DNA from: a virus
IMG/VR virus record: IMGVR_UViG_3300032309_002729
Coordinates: 1 to 37,838 of that record
Length of the DNA stretch: 37,838 nt
Direction: 5' to 3' (one strand)
The notes beneath the pieces are model-generated. The model saw only the letters and a list, made by a program, of their open reading frames with translations, had not been told where the DNA came from and did no database searches. Made by a program: the position numbers and the translations under genes. Below, piece by piece: positions 26,288-32,273 of this stretch. The first letter of the stretch is position 1. Every line of letters begins with the position of its first letter.

Positions 26288-27028
26288 ATGGGAACTTACG
26301 TATCTTTATTTGCCGGAGTAGGCGGCTTTGATCTTGGTCTTGAAGCTGGTGGACACGAATGTGTTGGTCAGGTTGAGATTGACAAGAAGTGCCTTGCGGT
26401 ATTGGAAAAGCATTGGCCTAATGTGCCAAAGCATCATGATGTAGTTACAGCAAAGGAATGGGCTAATGAGCAAAACCTCGTCGGAAAAGTTGACATTGTC
26501 TGCGGAGGATTTCCGTGTCAAGACGTTAGCGTTGCAGGAAAAAGGGCTGGACTGGCTGGTGCCAGAACTGGACTCTTCTTCGATGCACTCTCTTTCGCAA
26601 CGCACGTCCAAGCAAAAACTATCATCCTGGAGAATGTCCCAGGACTTTTATCAAGCAACAACGGACGCGATTTCGGAGTCGTCCTCACTAGTTTGGCCGA
26701 CGCAGGGTATAGCGACATCGAATGGCGTGTGCTTGATTCGCAATTCTTCGGAGTCCCCCAACGTCGCCGTCGAGTCTTCGTTATCGCAAGTGCTGGAGGC
26801 GGAAGTTTCTCCGAAGTACTCACTGAGCGGAAAAGCAGCCGAGGGGATCATCCGGCGGGCGGAGCGTCGCGGGAAAACATTGCCGGAACCACTGAGAAGA
26901 GCACTGATGTCAGTGGTGGAGAAGCCCGAATAGGTAGCTTTGAACTTTATACTTTCCCGAATGAAGACCGTTCGCCAGCTCTTTCCGCCCGGAGAGCTAG
27001 TGACATGCTGCAGTACCCAGCTGAGTAG
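26288..27028 (+). CDS. DNA C5-cytosine methyltransferase, catalytic N-terminal part
   Basis: Residues 5-170 carry motif I FAGVGGFDLGLE, motif IV GGFPCQDVSVAG (catalytic C77), motif VI ENV (115-117) and motif VIII QRRRRVFVI (158-166). It would methylate cytosine C5, typically to evade host restriction. After VIII the protein enters the target-recognition region (residues 171-246) and stops at TAG (27026-27028). The same frame reopens at ATG 27038, 10 bases later, with the missing motifs IX/X, so this is a split gene: a nonsense mutation, a two-subunit enzyme or read-through. No strong ribosome site precedes the ATG. Confidence 0.9.
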   Translation: MGTYVSLFAGVGGFDLGLEAGGHECVGQVEIDKKCLAVLEKHWPNVPKHHDVVTAKEWANEQNLVGKVDIVCGGFPCQDVSVAGKRAGLAGARTGLFFDALSFATHVQAKTIILENVPGLLSSNNGRDFGVVLTSLADAGYSDIEWRVLDSQFFGVPQRRRRVFVIASAGGGSFSEVLTERKSSRGDHPAGGASRENIAGTTEKSTDVSGGEARIGSFELYTFPNEDRSPALSARRASDMLQYPAE

Positions 27029-27037
27029 AAAAAAATA

Positions 27038-27721
27038 ATGAGCTGGTATGTGAAGACGAAGCGTGCGCAGAGCAGCACCGATGACGAGAAGTGGGTTGAA
27101 GGTGCGGTCCATCCAACTCTCAACGCATTCGATGTAGGAGATACCAGAGCTGTCGTACTAGTTATTGAGGATGTTGAAGAGATGGTTCATTGTCTAGGCG
27201 GACACCACCCAAACGCATCTATCACTGAGGATGTCTGTTGCACGCTTACAAGTGCGATGGGACTTGGTGGAGGGCACATTCCGTTAGTAGCACTTAGTGA
27301 GGAAGAAATGCAGACCTACCCAATTCAAGGAACTGTAATCGGTCGCAAGGATACGGCAGGTCCTCAGGGCAAAGGTTACGGGGACTCAACAGATCCAATG
27401 TTTACACTTGATACAACAGGAGGTCACGCGGTGGCTGTAACAGATGACGAGACAATAGTATTTCATCCTCATAGAACTGATGGCTTCCGCATTCAAGGGG
27501 AAACAGTTAATACGCTTACAGCCTTCATGGGCACAGGAGGATTGAATACACCAATGGTTTCTACTTCAGCAGTGAGGCGCATTACTCCGATGGAGTGCGA
27601 ACGCCTTCAAGGATTCCCTGATAACTGGACTGATGGACAGGCTGACTCACATAGATATAAGCAGATGGGTAATGCAGTAACAGTCAATGTAATCGCTTGG
27701 ATTGGATCGCGGCTTGACTAA
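27038..27721 (+). CDS. C5-cytosine methyltransferase C-terminal part (target recognition and motifs IX/X)
   Basis: The frame matches that of the upstream half. Residues 1-40 (YVKTKRAQSSTDDEKWVEGA) continue the family's variable region. Residues 180-226 hold RRITPMECERLQGFPDNWTD (motif IX) and RYKQMGNAVTVNVIAWIG (motif X). Between are repeated modules each containing a TL core and a Gly-rich turn: HPTLNAFDVGDTRAVV, CTLTSAMGLGGGHIPLV, MFTLDTTGGHAVAV and NTLTAFMGTGGLNTPMV. Without the upstream half it has no catalytic cysteine. Its ATG follows a GAAAAAAAT word and lacks a ribosome site. Confidence 0.85.
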   Translation: MSWYVKTKRAQSSTDDEKWVEGAVHPTLNAFDVGDTRAVVLVIEDVEEMVHCLGGHHPNASITEDVCCTLTSAMGLGGGHIPLVALSEEEMQTYPIQGTVIGRKDTAGPQGKGYGDSTDPMFTLDTTGGHAVAVTDDETIVFHPHRTDGFRIQGETVNTLTAFMGTGGLNTPMVSTSAVRRITPMECERLQGFPDNWTDGQADSHRYKQMGNAVTVNVIAWIGSRLD

Positions 27722-28082
27722 TGATTTTTTTCCTGAATATGAACTTGGACCCACAGCTTATTCATTTGATTCGGTAGCTTCCAATTCAATGAAATCCAGT
27801 AACCCTAATAGTGGTTGCAGGAAAGTAGATCTATGTAAAACATTGGATACTGCTGCATTAAATCCTTCAGCTAATCAAGGAGGTATCGCCGTGGTTTATG
27901 AAGTTAATCCTGCGGTGATTAAAGAAAGCCGTGTCAGAAGATTAACGCCTCGTGAATGTGAGCGTCTTCAGGGATTCCCAGACGACTGGACTGATTGCGG
28001 TTTTAATTCATCTCGCTACAAGCAAATGGGCAATGCTGTCACAGTTAATGTAATCGCTTGGATAGGGTCAAGACTGCCCTAA
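27702..28082 (+). pseudogene. Second copy of the methyltransferase C-terminal module, no good start codon
   Basis: The frame opens only with TTG (27702 or 27714) inside the previous gene, in +1 relative to it. Residues from about 10 read EYELGPTAYSFDSVASNSMK, SSNPNSGCRKVDLCKTLDTA and NPSANQGGIAVV, a typical variable-region piece of phage C5 methyltransferases. It ends in RRLTPRECERLQGFPDDWTD and RYKQMGNAVTVNVIAWIG; by eye about 39 of the last 47 residues equal the first copy. It lacks motifs I-VIII. It may be a silent exchange cassette, a frameshift remnant, or expressed by frameshifting. Confidence 0.75.
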
Positions 28083-28102
28083 CACGCCCGAAAACAAAGG
28101 GT

Positions 28103-28131
28103 TTGACATTGCCTTGCATTGGTGATACCTT
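28103..28131 (+). promoter_or_regulatory. Promoter of the 51-aa gene
   Basis: TTGACA (28103-28108), 17 bases, TACCTT (28126-28131). Confidence 0.7.
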
Positions 28132-28137
28132 AGAACT

Positions 28138-28153
28138 GTCGCTAAGGGGCGAC
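28138..28153 (+). promoter_or_regulatory. 5'-terminal mRNA hairpin, loop TAAGGG
   Basis: GTCGC-TAAGGG-GCGAC, a perfect 5-bp stem exactly at the predicted transcription start. Confidence 0.7.
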
Positions 28154-28173
28154 CTTCCCTAAAGGAGAAAGAC

Positions 28174-28329
28174 ATGATTACACGTCGCGGAATTATCGTT
28201 CGCAACATTGCAATAGTCGTTGCGGTATTGGCATTCTGGGCTGTGGCTGACAAAGTCACTACCCCAGATCGTTGTCAAGTACCAGCCGAGCAACTATCGC
28301 AGTCTTGTACTGACTTGCTCTACCCTTAG
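28174..28329 (+). CDS. Small membrane-anchored or secreted protein, 51 aa
   Basis: AAAGGAG precedes the ATG. MITRRGIIVRNIAIVVAVLA then FWAVADK is a signal-anchor; the outer part DRCQVPAEQLSQSCTDLLYP has two cysteines that could form a disulfide. A surface or exclusion role is possible but not shown. Confidence 0.6.
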   Translation: MITRRGIIVRNIAIVVAVLAFWAVADKVTTPDRCQVPAEQLSQSCTDLLYP

Positions 28330-28335
28330 TAAAAG

Positions 28336-28389
28336 AATTCCCTGCCCCTAGATAATTTTGGAAATTTAGGGTCAGGGAACTTTTATTTC
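28336..28389 (+). terminator. Rho-independent terminator
   Basis: TTCCCTG (28338-28344) pairs with CAGGGAA (28373-28379) around an inner CCCTA/TAGGG stem, followed by TTTTATTT. Confidence 0.75.
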
Positions 28390-28414
28390 TATCTACAAAA
28401 ACACTGGAGGAATA

Positions 28415-28564
28415 GTGAATAAACTGAACATTGTTTGGTCAGCAGTAGCCTCAGCTACCCTTGCTGTCGTTGGAATCCTATTGGGAATCCTAGGCGATGG
28501 AGAGGGCGCAGTTGCCACGGGGCTGGCTTCAATTGCTCTGGCAATACTCTCAACAAAGGAATAA
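28415..28564 (+). CDS. Small two-span membrane protein, 49 aa
   Basis: GTG start with TGGAGG four bases upstream. MNKLNIVWSAVASATLAVVG and ILLGILGDGEGAVATGLASI then ALAILSTKE form two hydrophobic segments linked by a short GDGEG turn. The size and hairpin topology are holin-like, but no family match is claimed. It lies after a terminator, so it needs read-through or an unseen promoter. Confidence 0.6.
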   Translation: MNKLNIVWSAVASATLAVVGILLGILGDGEGAVATGLASIALAILSTKE

Positions 28565-28570
28565 GGCGGT

Positions 28571-28599
28571 TTGACGGAAGCTCCGTTGAATCGTAGAGT
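28571..28599 (+). promoter_or_regulatory. Promoter of the 120-aa gene
   Basis: TTGACG (28571-28576), 17 bases, TAGAGT (28594-28599). Confidence 0.5.
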
Positions 28600-28634
28600 T
28601 AATACAAAGACATAATGACGTAAGGAGAAATACT

Positions 28635-28997
28635 ATGTGGCTATTTACTGAGACAGGCTTTGTTAGTGCAGTCTGCAGCCCTGAAGACAAAGATATCATG
28701 AAGGTCCGTGCGCGGGACAAGAAGTCTCTGCTAGAACTTTCCGAGCTCGCGGGCGTAGACATCCTTGAGTGGGACAACTGTGATTACCCGTACAGGGTCA
28801 TCATCCCTAAGAGTGTGTTGTCTTCCTGGATGCTGGACATGATCGATAGGGCTGACTATGGGAACTTTAAGTCCCAAGTCCAGCGTACTCGTGGTTATGA
28901 GTACACCAAGCCTCTACATGAAGTTTGGGCATCAATGCATGATGTAACTGATACGGCTGAAGCAAAGAAGCGTTCACTCTACTACTACGCATCCTGA
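28635..28997 (+). CDS. Conserved phage/plasmid protein of the MWLFTxxGF type, 120 aa
   Basis: MWLFTETGFVSAVCSPEDKD, MKVRARDKKSLLELSELAG and DYPYRVIIPKSVLSSWMLDM followed by YGNFK and LHEVWASMHD match a conserved protein seen on phages and plasmids (MWLFTxxGFxSVVxxP...VRARxxxxL...DYxYRIxVxKxxW...IDYxNFK). No function is established to my knowledge. AAGGAGA precedes the ATG. Confidence 0.75.
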   Translation: MWLFTETGFVSAVCSPEDKDIMKVRARDKKSLLELSELAGVDILEWDNCDYPYRVIIPKSVLSSWMLDMIDRADYGNFKSQVQRTRGYEYTKPLHEVWASMHDVTDTAEAKKRSLYYYAS

Positions 28998-29036
28998 GGT
29001 AGAATTGGGTCACCCCAGTACCTAGGAAGGGCAGTA

Positions 29037-29318
29037 ATGTCTGAAGAATTGAATGCGGTTGAAGAAGTTGTAGAAGCCGAAGTCATCGTCGAAGATGCTA
29101 CTCCGGCTGAAGAAGAAATTGCAGCAGTTGTGCCGGAGAAGAAGGCAGCTTCTCGCGGAAAAAAATTTCAAGCTGAACCGGAAGATGCGGCTGAAGAGCC
29201 AGCTCAGCCGGAAGAAGTTGTTGAAGTTGTAGCACCAGCACCAGTTGTTGCACCAACTGCGGTAACACAAGCTACCTCACGCGGAGGAATTTCACTTTCA
29301 ATTCGCAACCGGAAATAA
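29037..29318 (+). CDS. Low-complexity acidic protein, 93 aa
   Basis: Dominated by Glu, Ala, Val and Pro (EELNAVEEVVEAEVIVEDAT; AQPEEVVEVVAPAPVVAPTA), with a central basic SRGKKFQ and a final GGISLSIRNRK. It looks intrinsically disordered and may be a scaffold- or linker-type protein. AGGAAGGG precedes the ATG. Function unknown. Confidence 0.55.
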   Translation: MSEELNAVEEVVEAEVIVEDATPAEEEIAAVVPEKKAASRGKKFQAEPEDAAEEPAQPEEVVEVVAPAPVVAPTAVTQATSRGGISLSIRNRK

Positions 29319-29332
29319 TAACTCTACGAATT

Positions 29333-29380
29333 AACACCCAGTCACTGCGATAAACTTGCGGTGCTGGGTGTTATTTTTTA
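29333..29380 (+). terminator. Strong Rho-independent terminator
   Basis: AACACCCAG (29333-29341) pairs perfectly with CTGGGTGTT (29364-29372), followed by ATTTTTT. Confidence 0.85.
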
Positions 29381-29412
29381 GCACCGGTGTGATCAATGGA
29401 AGGACGACACCC

Positions 29413-29676
29413 ATGACAGCAATTAATAAACTGCGACAGGTTAGCCTACGCATCATTGCGGTATTCGCTGCTTCAGGACTTTCAGTAATTGGCGCGGGTG
29501 CGCTTGCTGGAGTTGAACTATGGCAAGCGGTGTTTATGGCAGGTGTAAGCGGTGTAGCTACGGTAGTCGAAGGACTATCCCGTGCCTACCTCAAAGACGG
29601 AAACTTATCAATGGAAGAAATTGATGAAGTCTTCGTTGCGGTAGACAAGAAGAATGCTAAAGCCACAGGCAAGTAA
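29413..29676 (+). CDS. Two-span membrane protein, holin-like, 87 aa
   Basis: GGAAGGACG upstream selects the ATG at 29413; the longer frame from 29356 crosses the terminator. RIIAVFAASGLSVIGAGALA and WQAVFMAGVSGVATVVEGLS are two membrane spans, followed by RAYLKDGNLSMEEIDEVFVA, a charged EF-hand-like tail. Similar proteins in actinophages are annotated as membrane or holin-type. With the r1t-type holin at 8359 this would be a second candidate lysis membrane protein (inference). Confidence 0.65.
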   Translation: MTAINKLRQVSLRIIAVFAASGLSVIGAGALAGVELWQAVFMAGVSGVATVVEGLSRAYLKDGNLSMEEIDEVFVAVDKKNAKATGK

Positions 29677-29688
29677 CCACGCAAACAA

Positions 29689-29728
29689 GTACGCCCCTTA
29701 CCTTGCGGTAGGGGGCGTATTTTGTTTG
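29689..29728. terminator. Strong, probably bidirectional terminator
   Basis: GTACGCCCC...TTACC-TTGC-GGTAG...GGGGCGTAT followed by TTTGTTT. It lies between the rightward membrane-protein gene and the leftward 48-aa gene. Confidence 0.8.
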
Positions 29729-29735
29729 TCTGCGG

Positions 29736-29882
29736 TTAGACTAACTCGAAAGAGTCAATCTTTGGGTGGACTTCATACTGTCCCGCTAGAATCTCTAGCG
29801 CCTTTGTGTATGAGTGGCATTCGTATACATACTTAGTGCCGTCAATGATTACCACTAGTGAGTTCATTGTTTCTAGTACCAT
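29736..29882 (-). CDS. Hypothetical protein, 48 aa
   Basis: AAGGGAG lies six bases before the ATG. MVLETMNSLVVIIDGTKYVY and ECHSYTKALEILAGQYEVHP suggest a beta-beta-alpha unit. It has its own promoter and leader hairpin on the - strand, good evidence that it is a gene. No family recognised. Confidence 0.6.
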   Translation of the reverse strand: MVLETMNSLVVIIDGTKYVYECHSYTKALEILAGQYEVHPKIDSFELV

Positions 29883-29901
29883 TTGGATCTCCCTTGTTCT
29901 T

Positions 29902-29919
29902 TACCGCTTCCTTGCGGTA
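29902..29919 (-). promoter_or_regulatory. 5'-terminal mRNA hairpin, loop AAGGAA (leftward transcript)
   Basis: On the - strand TACCGC-AAGGAA-GCGGTA, a perfect 6-bp stem at the predicted transcript start. Confidence 0.65.
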
Positions 29920-29926
29920 TGTATCT

Positions 29927-29955
29927 ATCTAATCATTAAATAAATACAATGTCAA
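29927..29955 (-). promoter_or_regulatory. Leftward promoter of the 48-aa gene
   Basis: On the - strand TTGACA (29955-29950), 17 bases, TTAGAT (29932-29927). Confidence 0.7.
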
Positions 29956-29988
29956 GTCCATTTGATAACGATACGGTAACAGCTTCTT

Positions 29989-30027
29989 AAAAATAAATAA
30001 CCCCCTCACCTATGCGGTGAGAGGGCT
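29989..30027 (-). terminator. Rho-independent terminator of the 69-aa leftward gene
   Basis: On the - strand CCCTCTCACC-GCATA-GGTGAGGGGG followed by TTATTTATTTTT. Confidence 0.8.
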
Positions 30028-30039
30028 ACCTACTTGCAA

Positions 30040-30249
30040 CTAGCAGTAACAGTTGTCGCTACTGCAACAAGGTCCTTCGTACTCAGGTGCATCCCAGTCA
30101 GACTGTTCTCCACACTTCTCACAGATAGCCCAGATAACGTTATCTAGTGCTTCAGCATCAGCGTCCACGTTCTCGTGTTGGCACGCTTCGTTGTGACACA
30201 TAAAAGTCACACTTATGTCTACTGAACTTGGTTGATCGTAGTAACCCAT
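30040..30249 (-). CDS. Cys-rich probable zinc-binding protein, 69 aa
   Basis: Cysteines occur as CHNEAC, CEKC and CCSSDNCYC at the C-terminus, with an acidic middle (ENVDADAEALDNVIWAICEK). The first two pairs resemble a zinc ribbon. TAGGGAGA precedes the ATG. Leftward single-gene unit with its own promoter and terminator. Confidence 0.65.
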   Translation of the reverse strand: MGYYDQPSSVDISVTFMCHNEACQHENVDADAEALDNVIWAICEKCGEQSDWDAPEYEGPCCSSDNCYC

Positions 30250-30654
30250 TTTGCTCTCCCTAGAACTTGTATGCCTCTATCATTACACATTGCTTGTCGC
30301 TTGTCAAGCCTATTGAACTATCTTTCTCATAACAACTTAGTAACTCAGACTGACAAGCACTCAGACATCATAAGAATAATTATTTCTTATTGTCAGAGAG
30401 ATAGATGACAGTCATCAGCTAACCAAGAAAATTTATTAACTTGTATTTGCACTTCACCAGCTTACAGCTTACGCGAAGTCGGAGGACGGAGAAGCAAAGA
30501 AAATCCGGAAACGATTGCAGCAAAACCCCACATATAGCGCAGCCATCTCACAGGCCAAAGTCAAATAAAGTAACTGTTCATTCTTTTTACTAAATCGTCC
30601 AAGAATGGTCGGCCTCAAGTAGTTATAAAATGAAGTAACCGAAAGGGTAACTTC
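30250..30654. other. AT-rich non-coding region between early small genes and head genes
   Basis: Apart from the leftward promoter, about 350 bases hold no convincing gene. ATAAGAA-TAATTA-TTTCTTAT (about 30369-30390) is a near palindrome, and TGACA/TGTCA half-sites occur around it (ACTGACAAG, ATTGTCAGAG, GATGACAGTC). A late-gene promoter is expected here but I see no consensus one; late genes may use a modified polymerase or an activator. Confidence 0.4.
30280..30307 (-). promoter_or_regulatory. Leftward promoter of the 69-aa gene
   Basis: On the - strand TTGACA (30307-30302), 16 bases ending AATGTG, TAATGA (30285-30280). Confidence 0.65.
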
Positions 30655-30780
30655 TTGTCCTACTCCTCCGATCCACATGCCCATCTATGGATCTGCGACT
30701 GGTGTAAAAAACACTACGTAGTTCCGCAACTTGCCAGGGACTGCGAGGAAAAACACCTCAGAGAAAACTCTGTACAATAA
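30655..30780 (+). CDS. Cys/His microprotein, 41 aa, TTG start
   Basis: A TTG after AAAGGGTAAC opens MSYSSDPHAHLWICDWCKKH then YVVPQLARDCEEKHLRENS. The CDWC...C...H spacing is a good zinc-finger pattern with the WxCxxC core. The HTH gene begins four bases after its stop. The rare start codon is the main doubt. Confidence 0.5.
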   Translation: MSYSSDPHAHLWICDWCKKHYVVPQLARDCEEKHLRENSVQ

Positions 30781-30784
30781 CAAA

Positions 30785-31255
30785 ATGGAGTCTTTACCCA
30801 CCGCCGAGGTCGAGTATCTAAACTCTTTCCCTTACCCGCCTACAAGACGCTTAGCAGCCTTGCATACTTGGGGCTGGTCACTATCTACTCTTGCCAAAGC
30901 CCTTAATCCACCTCGTGCCAAATCCACCGTCCATAACTGGGTAGCAAATGAAGGCATCTTAGATATGTCAGAACCCTTTCCCTTACCCCAAAAATCACTT
31001 CCTGTGCGCTCAATCTCCCCTCAAGTGCCACCTCACACAGTCCCGCACTTAAAAGAACTCTCCAAGCTTGCTCGCCAATGTCGATCCAGAACCCCTAAAT
31101 CCTCTCCATACCGCCTTGCAAACGAAGAATTGACCGAAACAGCCCTTTCTCTCTACCGAAGAGGCGTTCCCGTAGAATTAATTGCTTCTGCCAGTGGAGT
31201 TTCCTCGCGTGCTATGTTCCGTAGAATCGAAAGAGGCCTGAAAAATGGAATCTGA
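30785..31255 (+). CDS. Protein with two HTH segments at the head of the structural block, 156 aa
   Basis: RLAALHTWGWSLSTLAKALN with AKSTVHNWV (about residues 22-52) and a C-terminal RGVPVELIASASGVSSRAMF (about 129-148) both read as helix-turn-helix. Located directly before the head genes, it could be a terminase small subunit or a late-gene regulator. The ATG lacks a ribosome site and lies just after TACAAT, so a leaderless transcript is possible; a TTG at 30731 is the alternative. The stop overlaps the next gene. Confidence 0.6.
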   Translation: MESLPTAEVEYLNSFPYPPTRRLAALHTWGWSLSTLAKALNPPRAKSTVHNWVANEGILDMSEPFPLPQKSLPVRSISPQVPPHTVPHLKELSKLARQCRSRTPKSSPYRLANEELTETALSLYRRGVPVELIASASGVSSRAMFRRIERGLKNGI

Positions 31256-31556
31256 AACACTTTTTTGCGTTATTTGGCTCAATCCTGACAAAAAACTTCA
31301 TCCACAGGCCCGTCTTTTACAGTCTTTTTGCACAAAAACTCCGATCCCCACCCCTTATTCGTTCTCGGAATCCGCCTTAGAAGCCCAAAAGGCCTTAAAA
31401 AACGCATTTTATCCCTTAACAGAGGCAGATTTTGACTCCCAACTACCCCTTTCCACCCCCCAGCGCCCTCTAATAGTCCCAACCACGCTTGCTAATACCC
31501 TTTTAGGTTGGAATACCTTTTCTAAAGTTAAGGATTTTGATTTTGAGCCCAAGTAA
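31245..31556 (+). CDS. Hypothetical protein, 103 aa
   Basis: MESETLFCVIWLNPDKKLHP begins the protein, followed by a Pro/Ser/Thr-rich middle and PLIVPTTLANTLLGWNTF. It overlaps both neighbours by about 11-14 bases, typical of a head operon. No family recognised. Confidence 0.55.
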   Translation: MESETLFCVIWLNPDKKLHPQARLLQSFCTKTPIPTPYSFSESALEAQKALKNAFYPLTEADFDSQLPLSTPQRPLIVPTTLANTLLGWNTFSKVKDFDFEPK

Positions 31557-31929
31557 CGCGCCAAGTGCATTTGACTTCTTTCCTGCAAATGTGTTTATTA
31601 CTGCCCCAGACACCTACCCAGACACAGATCCTGCAACCATAGGCGCATCTAACCAGCAAAATACCCCAGGATCGCAGTACATAGACCTAGCCAGGGTTCA
31701 TTACAGAAATAATACTCTTTACATCGGCGTTGACGCTCCAGGGGGGCCAATGACAGCCTTTAAAGAGGAAATTACTCTTTACTCTGTTGACGAGTCTTAC
31801 ACACACCGATTAGTCACCGTAACAGGGCGCATTATTGCAGCAAAAAAAGATAAGTCTTGCGGATGCGGAAGCAGATTAAAGAACTGGAGTCCGACAGGTA
31901 CTTTTAGCAGTTCCAACCGTAGACTCTAA
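31543..31929 (+). CDS. Conserved phage protein with SCGCGSRL motif, 128 aa
   Basis: The start is taken as TTG at 31543 because AAGGA lies eight bases upstream; a TTG at 31537 would be only two bases from it. SPSNAPSAFDFFPANVFITA and GGPMTAFKEEITLYSVDESY suggest a beta-rich domain. The C-terminal KSCGCGSRLKNWSP resembles a motif seen in actinophage proteins next to DUF1360 genes. Function unknown; possibly a head-associated protein. Confidence 0.6.
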   Translation: MSPSNAPSAFDFFPANVFITAPDTYPDTDPATIGASNQQNTPGSQYIDLARVHYRNNTLYIGVDAPGGPMTAFKEEITLYSVDESYTHRLVTVTGRIIAAKKDKSCGCGSRLKNWSPTGTFSSSNRRL

Positions 31930-31931
31930 GC

Positions 31932-32231
31932 ATGAGCACACTAAACATTCTTGACTTTATTCTGCTTGCACTAGCAACGTATCGCGTTACTAGATTGCTT
32001 GTACGTGACACCATCTTTGCAAACCTAAGAAACAAGTTTTGGGATCGCTACCCACCTGAAACAACAAAGCGCGGTTACCTACTTACTTGTGAGTGGTGTA
32101 CTTCAGTTTATGTAGGATTAGGGTTTGCAACTTGGTATACAATTAGTTCAGAAGTTGTCCGCTTTTTTGCAGTAGCGCTTGCCCTATCTGCAATAGCAGG
32201 CCTGTTAACCGCGTACGAAGATAGAAACTAA
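31932..32231 (+). CDS. DUF1360 family membrane protein
   Basis: LALATYRVTRLLVRDTIFAN, then KRGYLLTCEWCTSVYVGLGF and a second hydrophobic stretch (FFAVALALSAIAGLLTAYED) match DUF1360 (LATYRLTRLxxxD...LLxCxWCxSxWVG). The CxxC pair is conserved. Members are common next to head genes in actinophages and in Bacillus; function unknown. Confidence 0.85.
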   Translation: MSTLNILDFILLALATYRVTRLLVRDTIFANLRNKFWDRYPPETTKRGYLLTCEWCTSVYVGLGFATWYTISSEVVRFFAVALALSAIAGLLTAYEDRN

Positions 32232-32273
32232 TTCTGTGTTTGTATTCCGTAACATCAGCGACAAGGAGTAATA

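Larger units (their letters stand above)
8751..29166. repeat. Dispersed 9-base word GAAAAAAAT (17 copies on +, 2 on -)
   Basis: On the + strand the G of each copy is at 8751, 9712, 9802, 9840, 15847, 16703, 16928, 17969, 18945, 19879, 20661, 21624, 22325, 24147, 26219, 27028 and 29158. Reverse copies are at 8876-8884 and 20714-20722. Most have GG at the start and A/T-rich bases after, and six are followed by AGCTG within about ten bases. I found none outside 8.7-29.2 kb. They lie both in spacers after terminators and inside genes. Confidence 0.75.

Noticed and set aside
27020-27040. Programmed frameshifting at the A7 run to bypass the methyltransferase stop
   Set aside because: The TAG lies upstream of the A7 run and both halves are in the same frame, so slippage there would not join them. 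Read-through or reinitiation are the only in-frame options.
26306-27112. Long ORFs on both strands overlapping the methyltransferase gene (26466-26933 +, 26651-27112 -, 26518-26823 -)
   Set aside because: They are shadows in other frames; only the 26288 frame carries the ordered methyltransferase motifs.
27702-28082. Diversity-generating retroelement (template/variable repeat) to explain the duplicated methyltransferase end
   Set aside because: No reverse transcriptase is seen in the window and the differences between copies are not confined to adenines.
30469-30684. 71-aa leftward ORF before the head genes
   Set aside because: No ribosome site, and it overlaps the better-supported + strand CDWC...C...H microprotein.
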